36,087 bases of DNA from Haplomitrium mnioides (Eukaryota > Marchantiophyta > Haplomitriopsida > Calobryales): positions 1-36,087 of the forward strand of contig JBNGIS010017174.1 in assembly GCA_049999725.1 (NCBI GenBank). Direction: 5' to 3'. The first letter of the stretch is position 1. Every line of letters starts with the position of its first letter. Shown here in pieces: positions 29,926 through 36,087 of this stretch. The notes beneath the pieces are model-generated. The model was not told where the DNA came from. It did no database searches and was given only the letters and a program-made list of their open reading frames with translations. A program made the position numbers and the translations under genes.

Positions 29926-30813
29926 CAAGGAATTAAAGTATGATGATCAATATTTCAAATGTGTTGCAACATGTAATATTGCATGACGCTAAGCTAAAAT
30001 CGACAAGTTGGTTTGTATTAGCACGGGTTTTTTAATCATCTGTAGGATGCGTATTACTTGTTCAGCACTGGCATTTGAAAATAGACATGCGCCCCCCCCT
30101 GGAATGCATGTCCTGCAGGTGCCTATAGTAGAAAATCTTCCTCTTCTAGAAGTTTGTCTTGCACTTGCAAATCTAGCTCTTCTATTGAAAAAGCCTCAAT
30201 TATTGACAGGTATAAAGTATGAGTTTTAGAAGGCTGTGTTATGAGAAATGTACTTGGTGGTCTTGCCTTGGAATTCTTCAGTGACAGATCTTGATGTTTT
30301 TCAGCCAAGAGCAAGTGAGCTATCAGCTTTGAGTATCTGGTAAGTCTCATGTTTTTGTACTGTGATGACAAAATCATGTTTATGAGATGGAAGGTAGATA
30401 GAGTCTCCTCTATCTACTTGTCATCATCAACTAGCTGTCCACATAGATTGAGTTGTGAGGTAATCTTGAAAAGTGTTATATTTTGCAAAGGAAGTAAAAT
30501 CTTGAACTCTCATATTAACCCAATCATGTTTTGCCGTTGGCAAGTGGATTGTCTTGGTATGGTTAAATCTTTCATTGAGGATCTCCCACATAATTCTAGG
30601 ATTACTCTCATTCAAGTACTGGGTTTTAAGGAGATTAGTCAAGTGATGCCTCAGAAAGACTAGTGCTTAACCATTCTATTGGGAAGTGATCTCTTCATCA
30701 ATAAGTATTGTGTTCTCTAGTCCCTTAGAGACCAAATGAGCTGCTGCATCCAATGACTATGAGATGTAATTTTCTCCATCTACGGTCAATGGCTTGAAAT
30801 TTAGCTTTTCCAT
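29926..30813 (-). pseudogene. Copia element 2: gag
   Basis: The ATG at 30813-30811 starts MEKLNFKPLTVDGENYIS. Further on SLDAAAHLVSKGLENTIL and IMWEILNERFNHTKTIHLPT with AKHDWVNMRVQDF match copia gag (UBN2/Retrotran_gag family: WxxLxxRFxHxK...DWxxLRxQDF). A later segment, LTRYSKLIAHLLLAEKHQDL, is the usual C-terminal part. Stops (after GENYIS, for example) and a frameshift near 30380-30425 break it. The zinc knuckle and protease are not seen: the sequence reaches the solo LTR within 100-200 bp, so a deletion removed the region between gag and integrase. Confidence 0.8.
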
Positions 30814-32668
30814 GGTGTTGTTATAATGCAAACTTCAGAATTTCTATACTCAAGATATAAAAGAACATGTATTGGAATTATAGAGAAATTTGGCTTTTGT
30901 TTCTGAAAACTGAATTAGTCTATGTGATTTTCAGTATTGAATATAATCGGAATTTGTTATAAATGTTGACTTCCCTGATATAGTTGTTGTAGATAGAATA
31001 TAAAACTGATTAGTTGTTGTTGATTAACCAATCTTCAATCAGTTTTTATAATTTGGAATGTCTCAACAATAGATATGTCTCATATGTAGCATCATCAATG
31101 CTCAATTCAGCAATCTGATGATGAAATTATACATGGTTGCTTCATATACTTCAATTATATGTATTCATATTTTAGATCCTTGCTTTTGAATGTTCTCTTC
31201 TTCAATTTTGGGTGATTTATCCAGTAGCAGTTGAAAAATTACTCTTCACAGTAAAGTACTCTTGTCTTTTACAATTTCAGATGATGTTGTATTATGTTCT
31301 TCATCAAGCAATTTTGTCTTTAGAATGCTTTGGTTATCATTATACCTTTGAACAATACAACATTTCTTTAGTGCTTGACATTTCAAGCTTTGGTTGAGTA
31401 GCTATATTCAAATGTGCTTCTCTAGTTTAGGGCTTCAAGCTGCTATACTCTTCATCGAGTTGTTGCGTTCTTTGTTGAGTTTCTCTTCTTTGTCTCTTTT
31501 GTTTATGTAGGATCGTATTTAGGTTTCAATAGAGTTTGCTTGTTTGATTTATTCATGAACAGAGCTTCTGTGAGCTGTTTTCTTCTTTGATTTCCTTTTT
31601 TCTTCAATTTATTTTTCTTCGATTTGTTGTTCTTCAACAAGCAGATTTCTAGAGTGGCAGTCTTATGCAATGTGCTCCTTTCTTTTGTTTGAGCATATAT
31701 TTGATTTTTGTTTCTTTGTTTCAAATAGATTGTTATACATGATTTCTCTAGATCGATTTACAAATCTTCTTTGATTTGCTTTTCTCTTCATAAGATGAGT
31801 TGATTTTACTATTCCTCGAGGGGTTTTGTTCTTTGTTTTTGCAAAGTTTTTGACTTAGGGTTTATAACATTTGTTGTGCTTTCTTTGATCAAGTTGTCTC
31901 TTATTCAATGTTCATTTTCTTCAAATGTCGATTCTTCAAGCTGATGATTATGTTGCTCTTTCTTTTCTTCAGCCGATCTACTTCAAAGTAATGAAGAAGT
32001 CTGATTTCATTGATGTTGTCTAGTGGTGCAGATTTCCTCTTTGTTTTGTATGAATCAGCTAGTGGGCTTCTTCTTCACAACAAGATACTCGTCAATAGTC
32101 TTACTTCTATGTTTTCTATGAATCGAGCAATTCCATCTTTGCTTCTAGACTGTTGTTTCTTTAACAAGGTTTCTTTAGTTTGGATGTTTTCTTCGTTGAT
32201 CAGATCAGATCCTTTGCGATCTGGCGATTTCTGCTTTGAATATGTACTCTTCTCTTCGAATACAGTTTCTTTGAATCAAGTGATGTGCTTCTGCAAAGTT
32301 TGTTGAACCAGGTAATGCCTCTTTGATTCTTTCTTTCGTGTCTTTTTGAAGTTCTTCAATCCTTCAACATTTTTTTTTGTGTTCAGATTTTCATTTTTTC
32401 TGTTGTTGTGAGCAAGTTTCTTCATCTACAGATTTTTTGAGCTTTGATCTTCAAATAGATTATTCAAGCACATTTTCTCCTCACAACAGAGTCTTCATCA
32501 AGGATTCTTCATTAATTTTTTTTAAACAACTTTCATCATGTTGGCTACTTCCAATAGATTTCCTCGAACAAATATTCAACTTGTTGTCTTCAGTTGCAGA
32601 TTGTCTTCTTCATTTTCTTCTAACTTGCAAAAGTTGGAGATAATTATCTTGTACAAGGAACGCATCAA
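30814..32668. other. T-rich region of unknown nature
   Basis: About 1.85 kb, strongly T-rich on the + strand, with TTCTTC, TTCTTT and TTCTTCAA recurring, especially at 31430-32650. It lies upstream of copia element 2's gag and could be its leader and LTR, but I find no second copy, no clear TG...CA ends and no primer binding site. Short frames here have no recognisable features. A perfect 10-bp inverted repeat (AAAACTGATT at 31002-31011, AATCAGTTTT at 31037-31046) is present. Confidence 0.4.
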
Positions 32669-33754
32669 GTGACAAGGGGGAATTCTAGTGACATTTCAAT
32701 TGAAACAAGTGAACTCATGCAAGACGACTATCCAGGATGGAGGTGGTCTGGAGGGGCACTGAGAATTGATGGGCAAGAGGCTCTAGAGGCTCAGGCAGTC
32801 CAAGTGTACTCATCCTTGAAGGTGGACCAACATTTAGAGGTGGATCGATACTTGAAAAAGAAGAGGATTCCTTTGGCCTAGAATTCGTGAGAGCCAACCA
32901 ATGGGGGTTCTTGGTGTTCTCTCAACTTTGGTTTGTGTAGGAGCATCAATCCCAGGAACGCTTGGAGGGTGCTGCTAGTTTAACATTCAAGTGGAGCAAA
33001 GGGGAGGAGTGGCCGCGTTAGTACCCGCGCACTGCGTGAAAGATCCAATCGAGATTCTGGGCGGAGTGGGTTGGCCAGCAGTCGAGAGGATTGTCTTCAT
33101 GAGGGGGAAGTTAGTCTCACCTCTTCCAATCTTGTGGAAGTAAATCCAAAACCCTCTAGCAATGGAGGTGGAAAAACTATCTGGATGGGGTGTGTGGGTT
33201 GGATGATGTGGGAGTGTTTGCCCGCTGATGGTGCTCGACGATTTCTATTGCATTGCGTCTATAAATATATCATTAAGATCATTCAGAGTAAGGAGGTTTG
33301 CAGTGAAGTGTAGAGCAAGAGTGTTGTAGTAGGTGGCATTTTAGACTCTTAGATTAGCACAAGAATACTTTAGATTTGTAGTTGATTAGAGTTGCAGGTT
33401 GTTATAACCAAAGGAATGCCTCACAGCGGACAGAACTGTGGTCGTTTTCCCCTTGGCATTGCACACTTTACGTCTTGAACTCATATCATGAGCAAGAAGT
33501 CTTTGCCGACTACAAGTATTGAGTAGCAAATGTTGGTTTTCTTGGTGGTTATGTGGAGAAGAGTGTGGGTCTGTTTTGTCGTGGTGATTGCAGATAAGAA
33601 GATGGGTCTGCAGAGTGAAGCTCATGCTTGTTAAGACATGAAAGTGATAATTTAGATTCGGGAGCCATCTCATAAAAGACCATATAATCCCTTGTCACCA
33701 TTTTATTCCCAAGTGGCATCTTTGGGTGTTAAGGAAGGAAGGAGAGGTGTGACA
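32669..33754 (+). repeat. 5' LTR (at least partial) of gypsy element 3
   Basis: The right end is clear: GGTGTGACA at 33754, followed by a primer binding site. Stretches such as GGTGGACCAACATTTAGAGG and TCGAGAGGATTGTCTTC match the reverse complements of the inner LTR (about 14880) and outer LTR (about 24280). The left end is uncertain; TG at 32669 or 32691 is possible, and at about 1.1 kb it is much shorter than the relatives' 3 kb, so it may be truncated. Confidence 0.65.
33260..33267 (+). promoter_or_regulatory. TATA box candidate in the LTR of gypsy element 3
   Basis: TATAAATA lies about 490 bp before the LTR end. In the outer LTR the equivalent place reads TTTGTATACAAA, a weaker match. 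Confidence 0.4.
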
Positions 33755-33762
33755 TAAACTTT

Positions 33763-33779
33763 TGGCGCTAGAATGAGGG
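33763..33779 (+). promoter_or_regulatory. Primer binding site of gypsy element 3
   Basis: TGGCGCTAGAATGAGGG lies 8 bases after the LTR end and differs by one base from the outer element's site. Confidence 0.65.
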
Positions 33780-33962
33780 CAAAGGTTTGCAAGAACCTGA
33801 GACCAACCTGTGACCAAATTGTCATTTCGCGTAGAAATAGCCCACCAAGGTAGTGTCGGCATAAGGTCGAAAAGCTTGGGGAAACCCTACTATGTGCAAA
33901 ATTGATTTAATGTGGAGGGAAGTGTTGACTTGTGGGTAGAATTGTCCTTATCTGTCGATGTA

Positions 33963-35358
33963 ATGACCAACCCAATGCCTCCTTTAGAACTACGAGTCCG
34001 ATTCAAGTACAAGTCCTTCAAGGGATGACCAAAAGACGAGCCCGACGTCTGTCTAGATGATCCGGAGAATGCCGCAGCGGTGAATGGGGAGAGTCATGTG
34101 AAAATTGGTATCTTGCCAGCATTATTGAAAGGAGAGGCATAGCTTTGGTATAAGAACATGCCGAATAATATCAAGAGGGATTGGGGAGCCTTCAAGACCA
34201 CATTTGTGGCAGAGTTCATAAGAATTGGAGAGAAGATGGAGGCGTTAATCAAAATGGGTCAGGTTAGAATGAAGAGGAAGGAATTTGTGAGAAGATTCTT
34301 ACAAAGATTCAAGAAATTGTCGAGGAAGTTGAATCCTCCAGCCATCGATGGGATGTTGGCTTCATGGTTCCTTGCAGCCATGCCTAGGGAGATAGGGGCA
34401 TGGGTAAGCCAGACAAACCTTTAGACCCTAGAGGAGGCGGTGAATGCGACTCAATCCCATGTCAAGGCTACTATCACCAGCTCGTGGAAGGAAAACAAGA
34501 GCTAAGTACGAGTCGGAGGACTCTTCTAATACTTCAAGCAGCGAAGAGGAGACAAACGAGAGCTCAACATCCACCTCTGAGAGCCAAGATGACTCGGATA
34601 GCAGCAGCTTGGATGATGACCGATTTGCATGAAAAAAAAAAAGGAGGAAGGAGCAAAAGAAAAGGAAGGATGCCAAGGACCAAAAGTTTTGCCAATCTCA
34701 TCACCGCAAAGAGGTCAAAAAGAGGAAATGAACGAAAGGTGAGCCTCGACCAGAACCTAGCAAAAAAGAAAGGGGGAAAAGGTATGTTAGATGAGTATAG
34801 CTCCAAGATGGAGGCCATGAATATACTCCTTGCAAGAATCAAACTGGTAGGCCAGCTACTCCCAACCCGACGTGTAACAAGCACGACCACTCTCTTTAGT
34901 AGTTCCTCGCGAAGGCCAACACCATCCATTATATGAGAGAAGAGGCACCTAACTACATGCGTGAAGAAGTTGAGTATGTGCTAGAGGAGGCCCCAGAGAC
35001 AGTATATCAAATCAACGACCAACCTCACACAATGCTGGGAAGACCTGCAGGTGTAGGCGCATGGCCAGTAAGTGGGTGGGTTGCGAATAGACTGCCTTGA
35101 ACGACCAACATGGTCTGTTGGAATTGCAGCCAGCCTAGGCACATCTCTTCGAACTGTGGAAAACCAGTCATTGACAACTGGCTGCATTATGTTTCCAGTG
35201 CAAGGAGGGGCATGTGGCTCTTAATTGCCCACTCAACAGGAGGCCAGAGGTAGCCCCGAACGCATGCGTAAATCCCCTACCGCAAGCAGCAATTAATTTG
35301 GTAGCATTGGAATGGGCTAAAGAGGGAGGTAGCTTAGGGGAAAATTCAGGGAGATAAT
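33963..35358 (+). pseudogene. Gypsy element 3: gag (pol absent)
   Basis: The ATG at 33963 opens MTNPMPPLELRVRFKYKSFK, followed by a TGA near 34026. ALIKMGQVRMKRKEFVRRFL and FKKLSRKLNPPAIDGMLASW match the outer gag. A Ser/Asp-rich segment (about 34500-34630) and AREEAPNYMREEVEY-type sequence lead to the zinc knuckles. Knuckle 1 is damaged (CNKHDHSL then stops), CWNCSQPRHISSNC is intact and CFQCKEGHVALNC is one residue short. The family's usual tail ends at a TAA near 35356-35358. No protease, RT, RNase H or integrase follows. Frameshifts near 34480 and 35180 and several stops disable the gene. Confidence 0.85.
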
Positions 35359-36087
35359 TAGCCTTGATATTTTTCGTTGACTATATGAGTCGTGTTGCTT
35401 GCAACAAATATCCTTTAGCAAGTTATCTACGAATTCTTAGATGCTAGTTGTCTGTTGATTCTAGATTAGTTTTGCTTCTTTCAAATTTTCTTTTGCCAAC
35501 TCTGCTCCTTTGACTCTACTTCCTTTGCATTTATTTTTGTCAGCAAGATTTCGATGAGGATTCCTTGGCACAAGATTCGACAATGATGGTCAATGATGTA
35601 TTAAAATCCAACAAAAAATAGATAATTGAGGGTACTCAGTGAGAGTATGTCCTCAAATTAAATTTGTCTCTTTGTTCCCATAGGATCTTTAATAAAGTTC
35701 TAGCGATGTAACTCCAAAGAAACAAAGTCTTTGTGCAGTAACCTCTTTTTTTTCAAAACACTGGTGTCGTTTTGAGCACAAAAATAGAAGAGGATGCTTC
35801 TCTTAAGAGCTCTAAGAAAGCTTTTATTCTCAAAATTCATGTCTTCATACACAGAAATTGTCGCAAGTAATATTCTCTTATCTTGTCGACTATGTTTGCA
35901 CTCTCTCTTCGACTAGCTCTCTAAATAGAGCAAAATTTATCAAAAATAAATGAGAATTTAGTGTAGCACTAAGATTGCAAAATTTGTTTTAATTTCAATA
36001 GATCTATATCTTCATAATGTAAATTTATAAGAATAAATCTAAACAAAATTGAAATTTCTAGTAAAAAAGAATATATATATATATATA
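35359..36087. other. AT-rich flank without recognised genes
   Basis: I see no coding motif and no match to the other elements in the window. The change from gag to this sequence may mark a deletion or the end of a truncated insertion. It ends in a TA microsatellite at the window border. Confidence 0.5.
36070..36087. repeat. (TA)n microsatellite
   Basis: About nine TA units run to the end of the window. Confidence 0.9.

Overview
The window is nuclear DNA of a land plant. It has spliceosomal introns, Ty1-copia and Ty3-gypsy retrotransposons with LTRs of about 3 kb, a LINE tail and no bacterial-type operon. I cannot name the species. The large, old, nested LTR elements suit a big-genome lineage such as a fern, lycophyte, gymnosperm or bryophyte, but this is inference. 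Almost every coding frame is broken by stops and frameshifts. In two stretches compared by eye, most differences between paired repeats are transitions, as expected for old methylated DNA.

Region 1 (1-3890) holds the only non-retrotransposon gene. It is a decayed multi-exon gene on the + strand whose product joins a ParB-like N-terminal domain (YEIVGGNHSAAT) to a beta-class DNA amino-methyltransferase (DIPYGYN first, DLYSGSGTG near the C-terminus). The N-terminal half carries ten in-frame stops and one frameshift. The methyltransferase half has no stop. Introns 1 and 2 carry the same 24-bp near-palindromic minisatellite, and the 3' flank carries a related repeat of about 37 bp. A 100-N assembly gap follows.

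Region 2 (4052-28032) is a + strand copia element (integrase, RT, RNase H, probable 3' LTR) torn open twice. A 5'-truncated LINE with a 13-bp target duplication sits in the start of its RT. Its RT is then split by a 20.7-kb gypsy insertion (5964-26636, minus strand, TG...CA ends, 5-bp target duplication). The 3' LTR of that outer gypsy is itself interrupted by a second gypsy element (8456-17170). This inner element is aberrant: it has one full LTR, gag, PR, RT and half of RNase H, then ends in an inverted copy of the first 1.26 kb of its own LTR. Both outer ends are therefore the same U3 terminus.

Region 3 (28033-36087) contains a second, internally deleted copia on the minus strand. It hosts a clean 443-bp solo LTR with a perfect GGAGT duplication and a recognisable promoter. 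Next come about 1.8 kb of T-rich DNA I cannot assign, a third gypsy copy (+ strand, LTR plus gag only, same family as the outer one), and an AT-rich tail ending in a TA repeat.

The insertion order can be read directly: copia first, then (independently) the LINE and the outer gypsy, then the inner gypsy. None of the retroelements looks autonomous. The ParB-methyltransferase gene is the item of most biological interest.
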